Below are positions 1-7,210 of a stretch of 13,720 nucleotides of DNA, piece by piece. The stretch is from positions 1-13,720 of the forward strand of contig JAWXBU010000127.1 of assembly GCA_034440255.1 (NCBI GenBank), in the 5' to 3' direction. This DNA is from JAEUIA01 sp034440255. Its GTDB lineage: Bacteria; Planctomycetota; UBA1135; GCA-002686595. Made by a program: the position numbers and the translations under genes. The notes beneath the pieces were generated by a model. It ran no database searches, had not been told where the DNA came from, and was given only the letters and a program-made list of their open reading frames with translations. Positions within the stretch are counted from its first letter, which is position 1. Each line of letters begins with the position of its first letter.

Positions 1-9
1 AAGCAAAGG

Positions 10-97
10 ACTACACAAGCGTGCTCCGCATCGCTGACCCCGCACGCGTGAACCGCGGAGTACCGCGCTTCACGCGCACGGGGTTCTGTCAGAAGAA
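10..97 (-). repeat. Dispersed hairpin repeat, copy A
   Basis: This stretch aligns with 8273-8358 at roughly 64 of 86 positions by hand count, with one 2-nt gap. The first 31 bases align without gaps at 25 identities. It contains an inverted repeat with arms 38-58 and 63-83 around a 4-nt loop; 18 of 21 opposed positions are Watson-Crick pairs. Read on the minus strand, two of the three remaining positions become G-U pairs and the last is G-G, so the minus-strand transcript folds better. It begins about 70 nt beyond the stop codon of the MCE gene. No T-run follows the stem, so it is not a classical terminator. The copy may continue past the left edge of the window. It could be a REP-like element, an mRNA 3' stabiliser or a small structured RNA. 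Confidence 0.7.
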
Positions 98-164
98 AAT
101 GGGCGTGGCGACCAAGTGTGCTGGCCCAGCGAGAGCGGCTTGCAGTCCATCCCCCCCCAAGTCG

Positions 165-1349
165 CTAGAACGCTCCAAAGAACACCGATGTGAACGTAGT
201 AATCGGCGCCGCCTCGCGGAACTCTTCGAGCGCTCGCTGCACGATGCGTACGGCCGTCTTCAAGTCCTGGTAGAGATCGTCGTCCATGACAAAGCGTCCG
301 ATCGTGCCCTGCCCACTGCGAATCGACGAAGTCACGACCGCAAAGTCTTCCGTCACTTGGCGCAAGTTGTCGTACACGTCCGACTTCGTGAGCAGCGCAC
401 CAATCGTGCCTTGCCCTTCGGCCACGTTCTTCGTGATCAATTCGACGTTACGCGCGATCGAATCGTCGTTGACCAGCGCGCCCAACGTGCCTTGGCCCGC
501 GTCGATCTTCTGTGCGACCGAGCGGAAGGCAGCCAGCGCGTCCGCCACGTCCTTCGCGAGTGTTTCGTTCGTGACGAGCTGACCGACCAAACCATTTCCG
601 CGGCGTACGTCGATCGCGAGCCCGCCAGCCTCGTCGAGCACTGTCGTCAGTTTCTTCGCGGCCGTGATCAACTCTTGGAAGAGCGCATCATTCGCGAGCA
701 ACTGTCCGGCCGTACCTTTTCCGGCTGACAAGTCCTGCGCAATCTGCTCCATCGCCGCCATCGTGCGCGACGCCGACGTGACCGTCATCGCAAGATCGTC
801 GGCCAGACCTTGATCGTTCGCCAGGCGACCGATCAAGCCCTTGCTGTCCTTCAAATCGCGCGTGAAAACGCGCATGTTTTCGATGGTTTCCTGCACGCCT
901 GCGCTGCTCGCGTCGACGAGTCGCCCCAAGCCTTCGATCGGATTCGACTGGACAGTTCCCATCAACAACTGACCGTCCGGAACCGGCACACCTTCCGCCG
1001 GACCCGGATCGATCGATAGATTGCGACCGCCGAGCAACGTCGCATCCTTGATCAGAATTTTGAAACCGTCGCGCAATGGCAACTTCGAATCGAGCGAAGC
1101 GGTGACCGTTACACGCTTTTCGATCGGTGCCGTCGGATCGAACGTCAATTTCTTGATGCGGCCCCAACGCATGCCCGCGACGAGCACGCCGTCACCCTCG
1201 CGCAGACCGTTGGTCTCCGAGAAGTGCACGGTCATCTCGGGACGGTCCTTGAACAGCGTGAAATCCGTCAAGAACAGCGTGTAGTAGCCGAGGACTCCCA
1301 GCGTGAAAAGGAAGAAGAGACCGAGGATGACTGAGCGATTACCGGACAT
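165..1349 (-). CDS. mlaD: MCE-domain lipid transport protein (MlaD-like)
   Basis: This is the substrate-binding MCE subunit of an Mla-type ABC transporter that moves phospholipid between the inner membrane and the envelope. The 394-residue protein has one N-terminal membrane anchor (about residues 6-28) and then the MCE domain (about 36-115), recognisable by the NGLREGDGVLVAGMRWGRI stretch and the later LLGGRNLSIDPG. After residue 140 comes a long helical tail with six copies of a G-x-G-T-x-G-x-L-like motif, at G171, G212, G253, G287, G314 and G348, each followed by an Asp/Asn-rich turn and a short helix. It ends in a hydrophobic aromatic segment, TTFTSVFFGAF. The ATG at 1349 has a good ribosome site (GAGAGGA, 7 nt away) and sits 12 nt after the ATPase gene. 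The family call is firm; the transported lipid is inferred. Confidence 0.9.
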   Translation of the reverse strand: MSGNRSVILGLFFLFTLGVLGYYTLFLTDFTLFKDRPEMTVHFSETNGLREGDGVLVAGMRWGRIKKLTFDPTAPIEKRVTVTASLDSKLPLRDGFKILIKDATLLGGRNLSIDPGPAEGVPVPDGQLLMGTVQSNPIEGLGRLVDASSAGVQETIENMRVFTRDLKDSKGLIGRLANDQGLADDLAMTVTSASRTMAAMEQIAQDLSAGKGTAGQLLANDALFQELITAAKKLTTVLDEAGGLAIDVRRGNGLVGQLVTNETLAKDVADALAAFRSVAQKIDAGQGTLGALVNDDSIARNVELITKNVAEGQGTIGALLTKSDVYDNLRQVTEDFAVVTSSIRSGQGTIGRFVMDDDLYQDLKTAVRIVQRALEEFREAAPITTFTSVFFGAF

Positions 1350-1356
1350 GTTGCTG

Positions 1357-1363
1357 TCCTCTC
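1357..1363 (-). promoter_or_regulatory. Ribosome binding site of the MCE gene, overlapping the upstream stop
   Basis: On the minus strand GAGAGGA lies 7 nt before the ATG at 1349 and shares bases with the TGA of the ATPase gene (1362-1364). It fixes the MCE start and suggests translational coupling between the two genes. Confidence 0.75.
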
Positions 1364-2126
1364 ATTGATCGAGCGCGTTCGCGCGAGCTACGGGATCGGG
1401 ACCGAGGAACTGGACCAGACGCGGGAGAGTCGAAGAGAAGAACTCGTCGGGCGGCACTTGCACGAGCGCGCGCCCCTCTTCGAGGAACAAGACTTCGTCT
1501 GCGACAGTGCGGATGCACGGAATGCGGTGTTCGACGACGATCGACGTGACGTGCAATTCGCGCTGCACGTCGCGAATGAGTTCGTTGATCGAGCGCGAGA
1601 TCTCGGGGTCGAGTCCGGCGTTGGGTTCGTCGTAAAGAACGATCTCGGGATCGGTGATCAGCGCGCGCGCGAGTCCGACGCGCTTCTTCATGCCGCCCGA
1701 GATCTCGCTCGGCATTTTCTTCGCGCTGTCTGGAATGCGCACGAGTTCGAGACGCTGCTGCACGCGCTCCATGATCTCGCTCTCCTTCATGTCGGTGTTC
1801 TCGCGCAAGGGCAGAGCGATGTTGTCGCCGACGGAGAGCCAGTTGATGAGCGCGCCCTCTTGGAAGAGGAACCCCATGCGCTTGCGCAAGCTCGACAGTT
1901 CTTTCTTCGAGAGTTTCGTGACTTCGCGACCTTCGACTTCGACGCTGCCAGAATCGGGCTTCAAGAGTCCGATGATGTGACGCAACGCGACCGACTTGCC
2001 TGTGCCGGACGGCCCCATGATCGCGAGTGTCTTGCCGCGCTTCACGTCGAACGAAAGTCCGCGCAAGACCTCGTTCGTGCCGAAGCGCTTGTGCACGTCG
2101 CGGAGGCGAATGACGACTTCGTCCAT
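1362..2126 (-). CDS. mlaF: ABC transporter ATPase (MlaF-like)
   Basis: This is the ATP-hydrolysing subunit of the Mla-type lipid transporter, acting on the cytoplasmic face with the neighbouring permease. The 254-residue protein has Walker A GPSGTGKS (38-45), Q-loop Gln89 in FLFQEGALINWLSV, signature EISGGMKKR (141-149), Walker B EIVLYDEP with D166/E167 and the D-loop AGLDP. The SGGM signature in place of SGGQ and the FQ-GALF/I-type Q-loop are usual for MlaF. The switch histidine is H200, but in the context VVEHR instead of the common VTHD. The start MDEVVIRL at 2126 is chosen because homology begins there; upstream codons in this frame overlap the permease gene and look like shadow sequence. 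It follows the permease stop by 5 nt, so the two are probably co-translated. Confidence 0.92.
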   Translation of the reverse strand: MDEVVIRLRDVHKRFGTNEVLRGLSFDVKRGKTLAIMGPSGTGKSVALRHIIGLLKPDSGSVEVEGREVTKLSKKELSSLRKRMGFLFQEGALINWLSVGDNIALPLRENTDMKESEIMERVQQRLELVRIPDSAKKMPSEISGGMKKRVGLARALITDPEIVLYDEPNAGLDPEISRSINELIRDVQRELHVTSIVVEHRIPCIRTVADEVLFLEEGRALVQVPPDEFFSSTLPRLVQFLGPDPVARANALDQ

Positions 2127-2131
2127 GCCGC

Positions 2132-2917
2132 TCACGCCTGGTACATCAGCCAAGTCATGAAGTAGTTCGAAATGATGATCGCGATGATCGAGTCGCGCAC
2201 GGCTTGACGCGTCGCACGACCGACACCGAGTGCGCCACCCCTGGCGTTGAGGCCTGCGCTGCAACCGATGATCGAGATGAGCAGGCCGAACACGAAGGCC
2301 TTGACCAGTCCGCCGTAGACGTCCTTGGGCAACGCGATCAGTGCGGCCTGATCGGTCAGAGCTTCCGTCGCGGAATCGAAGTACAGCTGCCACGACACGT
2401 TGAGCTGCGAACTGGCGACGAAACCGCCGCCGATGATGCCGATCGTGTCGCACAGGATCGTCAGGAGCGGCGCCGCGATCGCCAAGGCCACGATGCGCGG
2501 CAAGATCAAGAGTTTGATGCGGTCGATCGAGAGCACTTCGAGCGCCGAAAGCTCGTCACTGACCGACATCGTGCCGATCTCCGCGGCCATCGAACTGCCG
2601 GCCGTCGCCGCGAGAATCGTGGCCGTGATGAACGGGCCCATCTCGCGCGCCATGCTGACGGCGACGATCGTTCCAATCTGATCTTGCTGGCCGATGCGCG
2701 CCAGCTCGATACCCGTCTGCAGCGCCACGATCATGCCCATGAAGATGCCGACGAGCAGCACGACGTGGACGGTCTGAACGGCGCTCTGGAAGACTTGCTC
2801 CGAGATCAACGTCCAACGTTTCGGGATCGAGCCGACTCGGATGAGGACGGCGCCGAGCAGTTCGAGTTGGAACCCGAGACCGCCGGCGAAGCTCAAGATG
2901 GGACGTAGGAACGACAT
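2132..2917 (-). CDS. mlaE: MlaE-family permease of the lipid ABC transporter
   Basis: This is the integral inner-membrane permease of the Mla-type transporter, expected to dimerise and to pair with the ATPase and MCE subunits encoded just downstream. Its 261 residues match the usual family length. Hydrophobic segments lie near 50-68, 80-105, 140-168, 202-222 and 243-260. The family hallmark is REMGPFITATILAATAGSSM followed by AAEIGTMSVSDELSALEVLSID (91-132), including the cytoplasmic coupling segment with the DELSALE sequence. The start at 2917 (MSFLRPILSFAGG) is preferred because earlier in-frame codons encode an Arg-rich run typical of an untranslated GC-rich leader. A 151-bp gap separates it from the repeat lipoprotein gene on the same strand; I see no convincing promoter there. 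Confidence 0.92.
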   Translation of the reverse strand: MSFLRPILSFAGGLGFQLELLGAVLIRVGSIPKRWTLISEQVFQSAVQTVHVVLLVGIFMGMIVALQTGIELARIGQQDQIGTIVAVSMAREMGPFITATILAATAGSSMAAEIGTMSVSDELSALEVLSIDRIKLLILPRIVALAIAAPLLTILCDTIGIIGGGFVASSQLNVSWQLYFDSATEALTDQAALIALPKDVYGGLVKAFVFGLLISIIGCSAGLNARGGALGVGRATRQAVRDSIIAIIISNYFMTWLMYQA

Positions 2918-3068
2918 CGGTTTCTCGTCGCGAGAGCTTGCCTCGAATCCGCGTGTGGTTCTACTGCGGCGTTCTGCACTGTCGTCGTACGTTTCCCGGA
3001 TCGTCCGCGACGGACACGCCGATCGCGAGGGTCGAGTCGAGCGGCGGCCGGCACGGCGGCGGAGGCAT
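2918..3068. other. Intergenic gap between repeat lipoprotein gene and mlaE
   Basis: This 151-bp GC-rich stretch lies between two genes on the minus strand. I see neither a convincing -35/-10 pair nor a stem with a T-run, and only a weak purine-rich ribosome site (GACGAGAAA) before mlaE. It may be an operon spacer or hold a promoter I cannot recognise. Confidence 0.4.
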
Positions 3069-4553
3069 TCAACGCTCGACCGCCGGCACCGCACTAGCGC
3101 GTTCGAGCGGCCAGCCTGGACCCGGGAAGGCGGGCGTCATGAAGTCGGTGCCACTCTGCGCGCCGCTTCTCCAACGGATCAAGCCGAACAGGAGCGACGT
3201 CTCGCGCATCTCTTCTGCGCCGTTTTTGTACGCGCGGCGCGCCCACAGGAAGGTGAAGCTGCGACGGTCCTCGAGCGCATCCCGTTCGCGCCGCCAGAGC
3301 CCCAGCCACGATCTCTCGCGCACGATTTCGTGACTGCGATCGCGCGTCCAGAGTTCCCAGATCCACGCGTACATCTCGTCGATCTCGGGCGTGCGCCACA
3401 GCGGATTGAGCGCCGGGAAGGCGAAGTGTCGTTCGCTCTCCTCGCGGCCTTCGCGCTGGTAGAGAGGCCACATTTTCTCGTAGCGAAACACGCCCGCGTC
3501 CTCGTCGACGCGCTTCCAGTTCTGCCAGAACGGGATCACGTAAACGCTGTTCTTGACGCTCTTCTCGTACTCCTCGTGTGTGACATTGACGATCGGCCAG
3601 CCATACCACTTCGAGTCGAGCCCATCGCCGTGGTAGTGCGAATAGAACGGCCAAAAACGTGTGCGCGAGACGTCGTCCCTTGGCGATTCCATGCGCTCGA
3701 CGAGCGGCCAGGGGAAGTCGAGCGCCCAGAAACCGGTCGACGGATCCGACGCGCGCCCGAAGAACGGCCACAACACCGAGGTCGACGTGAACGTGCCGCG
3801 CGTCGTGCGTCCGAAGAACGGCCAGAACATCCACATGCGCTCGCGTTTTTCCGGCGCGAGTTGGATGTTGTTTTCGTGGCGATGGAAGAACGGCCACAAC
3901 CACGAGCGGCGGTCATAGCGGCCTTCGTACGTCGACTGACTGTAGAACGGCCACACGTGTCCGCTCGTTCCGCCGACTCCGGTCGTGAGTGAGAAGAACG
4001 GAAACAGGACGTGACGCGTCGTCTGTCCGCCGCGCGTCGTCTTCAGCCACAGCGGAAACAGCACGAATTCGATGCGGTCGTAGGAGAGGAAGCTCTCGGT
4101 CACGCCGCCGAACGGAAACCACGCGCGCACCACGCGACCGTCGGCGCGCCGTGACCAGTAGATGCCGGGCAGGGTGAGCAGCGTCCACTCCAACTGACCG
4201 TCGCTCGTGACGTGGCGTTCGTAGCGCGTGATCGGGATCAACTGCCACACGTACTCGTCGCCGCGATTCTTGACCGTGCCGAACGGCGACAAAAAGCGCG
4301 TCAGCGTGTCGCCGCCAGCTTCGCGATCCTGGATGACGAGCGGACGCAGGGCCCATTGCGACCACGGACCGCCGGGCCGCGACTGCCGCACGCGCAGAGC
4401 CCCGCCCAAGGCTTCGCGCTCGACACCGCCGCCGGCTGTCGAATACTTGGAGTAGAGCGGCGCCAGCATGCGCTCGGTGCCGCTCGTCGCGCAGGCGGCG
4501 CAGAACGTGGTCAACAAGGCGAGGGCCAACAGTCGAATGCGGTGACTCACCAT
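3069..4553 (-). CDS. Putative lipoprotein with tandem W/F-P-F-F repeats, unknown function
   Basis: I do not recognise a named family. The 494-residue product starts with a signal sequence (RIRLLALALLTTFCAAC); cysteine 21 is the probable lipidation site, although the preceding CAA is a weak lipobox. The rest is rich in aromatic residues and carries W/F-P-F/L-F/Y/W motifs at about residues 146, 166, 184, 201, 220, 244, 262, 282, 301, 319, 340, 362, 383 and 481. The first thirteen are spaced 17-24 residues apart and usually separated by charged turns. Such periodicity suggests repeated beta-hairpins, as in a propeller, beta-solenoid or barrel; this is an inference. It lies upstream of mlaEFD on the same strand, so an outer-envelope lipid transport role is possible but unproven. 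The ATG at 4553 lacks a well-placed ribosome site; a strong one at 4574-4581 instead faces an out-of-frame ATG. Confidence 0.8.
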   Translation of the reverse strand: MVSHRIRLLALALLTTFCAACATSGTERMLAPLYSKYSTAGGGVEREALGGALRVRQSRPGGPWSQWALRPLVIQDREAGGDTLTRFLSPFGTVKNRGDEYVWQLIPITRYERHVTSDGQLEWTLLTLPGIYWSRRADGRVVRAWFPFGGVTESFLSYDRIEFVLFPLWLKTTRGGQTTRHVLFPFFSLTTGVGGTSGHVWPFYSQSTYEGRYDRRSWLWPFFHRHENNIQLAPEKRERMWMFWPFFGRTTRGTFTSTSVLWPFFGRASDPSTGFWALDFPWPLVERMESPRDDVSRTRFWPFYSHYHGDGLDSKWYGWPIVNVTHEEYEKSVKNSVYVIPFWQNWKRVDEDAGVFRYEKMWPLYQREGREESERHFAFPALNPLWRTPEIDEMYAWIWELWTRDRSHEIVRERSWLGLWRRERDALEDRRSFTFLWARRAYKNGAEEMRETSLLFGLIRWRSGAQSGTDFMTPAFPGPGWPLERASAVPAVER

Positions 4554-4661
4554 CTGCGCGGCGCATTGTCGAACTCTCCTTCGCGCATGCAAGCGTGTCG
4601 CCTTGTTCGCCTGCGCGCGTTTTTCTACGTTTCGCCTCCGAGCGCGCCACTCGATCCCAGC
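4554..4661. promoter_or_regulatory. Divergent intergenic region between repeat lipoprotein gene and trpS
   Basis: These 108 bp separate two divergent genes and must hold both promoters if they are transcribed from here. On the plus strand a poor candidate is TTGTTC (4603-4608) with TACGTT (4626-4631) at 17-bp spacing, which would leave a leader of about 25 nt for trpS. On the minus strand AAGGAGAG (4574-4581) is a strong ribosome-site sequence. No T-box-like leader fits in so short a space before trpS. Confidence 0.35.
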
Positions 4662-5645
4662 ATGAAGACCGTCCTTTCCGGCATCCAACCGAGCGGTCGC
4701 CCGCACCTCGGCAACTACTTCGGGGCCATCCGTCAGCACATTGCGATGCAGGAGGGGCCCGACGAAGGCTTCTATTTCATCGCCGACTATCACGCGCTCA
4801 CGACCTCGCGCGACCCCGAAAAACTGCGTGAATCCGTGCGCGACGTCGCCGTCACGTATTTGGCGCTCGGTCTCGACCCCAAGCGCGTGGCCTTGTTCCG
4901 CCAGAGCGACGTCAAGGAAATCACGGAGATCAGCTGGCTCTTGGCGTGCGTCAGCGGCATGGGACTCTTGGAGCGCGCACATTCGTACAAGGACAAGGTC
5001 GCGCACGGCATCAAACCCAGCGTGGGCCTTTTCACGTATCCGATCTTGATGGCGGCCGACATCCTCGCGTACGACTCCGACATCGTGCCGGTCGGCCGCG
5101 ACCAAGTGCAGCACGTCGAGATGGCGCAGGACATGGCCGGGTCGTTCAACGCAGCATTCGGCGACGTGTTCAAGCGCCCCGAAGCGCTGCTTCCGCGCGA
5201 AGAGTCGATGGCCAAAGTGCCCGGGCTCGACGGCGAGAAGATGAGCAAGAGCTACGGCAACGACGTGTGGATTTTCGAGAGCGGCAAGAAGCTGAAGAGC
5301 GCCTTCGCCAAGATCGCGACCGACAGCCGCGCGCCCGAAGAGCCCAAAGACCCTGATTCCCTGCTACTTTTTGCGTTTCTCGCACTCTTCACCGACGCCG
5401 CGACACTCGCGTCGTGGAAGGATCGTGTGCGCGCCGGCGGCCAGGGTGCGCCAGGTTACGGGCACCTGAAGATGGCGATCGTCGAAGGGATGGAAACGTA
5501 CTTCCAGGCCGCTCGGACGCGCCGCGAAGAACTGCTCGCGGATCCGGCGGAAGTCGACCGCATCCTGGAAGCCGGTGCAGCGAAGGCGCGAGCGCGCGCA
5601 GTCGTCGTCCGCGATCGAGCGCTGCGAGCCTGTGGATTGCGCTAG
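4662..5645 (+). CDS. trpS: Tryptophanyl-tRNA synthetase
   Basis: This cytoplasmic class I aminoacyl-tRNA synthetase charges tRNA-Trp with tryptophan using ATP. Its 327 residues match the compact bacterial form. The HIGH-equivalent motif is SGRPHLGNYFGA (11-22) and the KMSKS loop is GEKMSKSYGND (191-201). Other family signatures are the FTYPILMAADILAYDSDIVP segment (124-143) and GRDQVQHVEMAQDMA (145-159), which line the tryptophan and ATP pocket. The ATG at 4662 is chosen because MKTVLSGIQPSG is the normal N-terminus; the frame is open further upstream but that part overlaps the divergent lipoprotein gene. No clear ribosome site precedes it. It heads a plus-strand cluster ending in dtd. All motifs look intact, so it should be functional. 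Confidence 0.97.
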   Translation: MKTVLSGIQPSGRPHLGNYFGAIRQHIAMQEGPDEGFYFIADYHALTTSRDPEKLRESVRDVAVTYLALGLDPKRVALFRQSDVKEITEISWLLACVSGMGLLERAHSYKDKVAHGIKPSVGLFTYPILMAADILAYDSDIVPVGRDQVQHVEMAQDMAGSFNAAFGDVFKRPEALLPREESMAKVPGLDGEKMSKSYGNDVWIFESGKKLKSAFAKIATDSRAPEEPKDPDSLLLFAFLALFTDAATLASWKDRVRAGGQGAPGYGHLKMAIVEGMETYFQAARTRREELLADPAEVDRILEAGAAKARARAVVVRDRALRACGLR

Positions 5646-5647
5646 GA
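5644..5647 (+). promoter_or_regulatory. Ribosome binding site of the first lipoprotein gene, overlapping trpS stop
   Basis: AGGA followed by a purine run (GGAAAAGAA) lies 8 nt before the ATG at 5656 and overlaps the trpS stop codon TAG. It supports the short start MNRITHC over the longer frame and hints at coupled translation. Confidence 0.6.
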
Positions 5648-5655
5648 AAAGAACC

Positions 5656-6165
5656 ATGAACCGAATCACGCACTGCTTCGCCATCTCCGCTCTCGCGCTC
5701 GCCGCCTGCGGATCGCCCGACAAACGCAACGAGTCGCCATTCGCGCCGGCACCCGATCCGAAAGACGGTCCGCCGACGAATCGCATCCTGCAAAAGGCTT
5801 GGACCGACCGCTTTTTCGTGACGGGAGCGCTGATCGCGCGCGACGTGCGCGTCGAGGGTCCCGACGGACTCTTGGAGCACATCGTCGTCACCCAAGATCT
5901 GAGCGTCATGGACATCGTGACGAAGACGACGCCGGACGGACTCTTGCAAGTGATCACGCTCAAGCCCGACGCGATCGGTGAAGAAGTGCGTGCGCAGCTC
6001 GACAACCTCGCGTTGTCCGCGCTCCATTCGCTGACGATTCTCGAACGGCCGGGCCCGGTCGACGTCGTGGTCTCCGCCAGTGGTGACGCGTTCTTGAAAG
6101 AAGTCGGCGCTGATGAGCAGCGCGGCGCGACGCTGAAGGTCGTAGGCAAGGTCGCGCGCCGATGA
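5656..6165 (+). CDS. Small putative lipoprotein, unknown function
   Basis: I do not recognise this 169-residue protein. It has a short lipoprotein signal peptide (MNRITHCFAISALALAAC) with lipobox LAAC and lipidated Cys18, followed by a Pro/Asp/Lys-rich linker (about 19-45). The remaining 120 residues form a compact, mixed alpha/beta-looking domain. It contains two similar hydrophobic stretches starting with a GPDGLLEHIVVT-like and a TPDGLLQVITLK-like segment, about 26 residues apart, which may be a small internal duplication. The residue after Cys is Gly, giving no inner-membrane retention signal by the E. coli Asp rule. It starts 10 nt after trpS and ends 4 nt before the next lipoprotein gene, so all are probably co-transcribed. 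The coding assignment is supported by the signal peptide and packing; function is unknown. Confidence 0.8.
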   Translation: MNRITHCFAISALALAACGSPDKRNESPFAPAPDPKDGPPTNRILQKAWTDRFFVTGALIARDVRVEGPDGLLEHIVVTQDLSVMDIVTKTTPDGLLQVITLKPDAIGEEVRAQLDNLALSALHSLTILERPGPVDVVVSASGDAFLKEVGADEQRGATLKVVGKVARR

Positions 6166-6169
6166 TCCG

Positions 6170-7210
6170 ATGAGCGCGCACTCGATCCTCGCTGCGGTCC
6201 TGTGCTTCGCGCTCACGGCGTGCAGTGCGCCCGGACCCGTCGAGATTCCGGTCACTTCGACACGCTTCGATGCGCTCAAGCCCGACGAGCTCGTCGAGTT
6301 TCGATCCGCGCGCGCGGCATTCGACGCCCACGACTTCAATCGCGCGCAACTCGAGTTCGAGCGGTTGTTCGCAGCCGATCCGGTGAACGTCTGCATCGGG
6401 ACGTGGATCCAAGAGTGCGAGTTTCGCTCAGGGGGTCCAGCCGAAAAGATCGCCGAGCGCTGGGCCGAACGCGCGCGCCTCGTGGACAGCGCACCGAACG
6501 AAGTGCTCGCGGCGAGGGTGGCGATCGACGTCGAGTCGCGCGTCGCGGCCCTCGCTCGCGCCGAAGCGATCGACCCGCAGTGTGCGTGGATCCACTACGC
6601 GCGCGCTTTCGATTGCGCCGCCACTTCCGACTGGCCCGCCGCTCGCGCACAGATCGCGAAGGCGAAGGAATCGGACCCGGGGCACCTGTGGACGTATTGG
6701 CTCGAAGCCTGGATCGCGACGCGCACGGCTGCGCTCGAAGACGCGGGCTCGGCACTCTCAGGTTTCGTCCTGCGCGCGCGCGACGATCCGCGTATCCAGC
6801 GCACGCTGCTCGACGACGCGCGGCTCGATTTGGCCTTGGTGTGGACCTTGACGGGCGAGTCTCGAGACGCGCGCGAGCTGGTTCTCGAAGTCGATCCGAA
6901 CGGGCCGGACGCCGCTCGTCGTTTCGCTGCGCTCGCGCTCGTGCGGCAAGCCTTGGGCGACTTGAAGGGCGCTCTCGCAGCGGCGGAGGACGCCGAAAGA
7001 GTCTCGCCGGACGACATGCTCCCGGTCGTGCAACAAGCGCTGCTCTACGACGAGTGGCTCGAAGACGACGTGCGTGCCGAAGCCGCTTGGAAACGTGCAC
7101 TCGCGATGGCGCGCAGTTCGACGCGGCTCGTCTCGGTGCTCGAGCGCACGCGCGCCGGCGTGAGGCTCGAACGATTCGCTGCCGCGCGCGCCAAACGAGA
7201 ACGGCCGTGA
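6170..7210 (+). CDS. Putative lipoprotein with TPR-like helical repeats
   Basis: The 346-residue product begins with a lipoprotein signal (MSAHSILAAVLCFALTAC; lipobox LTAC, Cys18). The mature part is Ala/Arg-rich and almost entirely helical. Paired helices with TPR-like spacing are visible, for example ARAAFDAHDFNRAQLEFERLF, ARAFDCAATSDWPAARAQIAKA and ALVRQALGDLKGALAAAEDA, where the W/G-x-x-x-A spacing fits tetratricopeptide repeats. Such proteins usually act as protein-binding scaffolds in the envelope; no enzymatic motif is visible. It starts 4 nt after the previous gene's stop, and its own TGA overlaps the GTG start of dtd (GTGA). A periplasmic or outer-membrane scaffold role is inferred from architecture alone. 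The repeats are degenerate, so a profile search might call only two or three. Confidence 0.82.
   Translation: MSAHSILAAVLCFALTACSAPGPVEIPVTSTRFDALKPDELVEFRSARAAFDAHDFNRAQLEFERLFAADPVNVCIGTWIQECEFRSGGPAEKIAERWAERARLVDSAPNEVLAARVAIDVESRVAALARAEAIDPQCAWIHYARAFDCAATSDWPAARAQIAKAKESDPGHLWTYWLEAWIATRTAALEDAGSALSGFVLRARDDPRIQRTLLDDARLDLALVWTLTGESRDARELVLEVDPNGPDAARRFAALALVRQALGDLKGALAAAEDAERVSPDDMLPVVQQALLYDEWLEDDVRAEAAWKRALAMARSSTRLVSVLERTRAGVRLERFAAARAKRERP

Noticed and set aside
120..130. GCTGGCCCAGC palindrome downstream of the MCE gene, considered as a terminator.
   Set aside because: The stem is 5 bp with a one-base loop and no T-run, too weak to call.
151..158. Run of eight C next to the MCE stop codon, considered as a slippage or regulatory site.
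   Set aside because: It lies outside the coding region and no paired structure or second frame makes use of it.
21..728. A 235-codon plus-strand frame starting inside repeat copy A.
   Set aside because: It is Arg-rich antisense sequence to the MCE gene, with no protein features of its own.
2204..2908. Long plus-strand frame antisense to mlaE.
   Set aside because: High Asp/Arg composition typical of antisense frames in GC-rich genes; the opposite strand carries clear MlaE motifs.
3640..3960. Recurrent DNA word GAACGGCCA at irregular intervals, considered as a CRISPR-like or binding-site array.
   Set aside because: Each occurrence encodes the W-P-F part of the protein repeat in the lipoprotein gene, in frame, so it is explained by coding.
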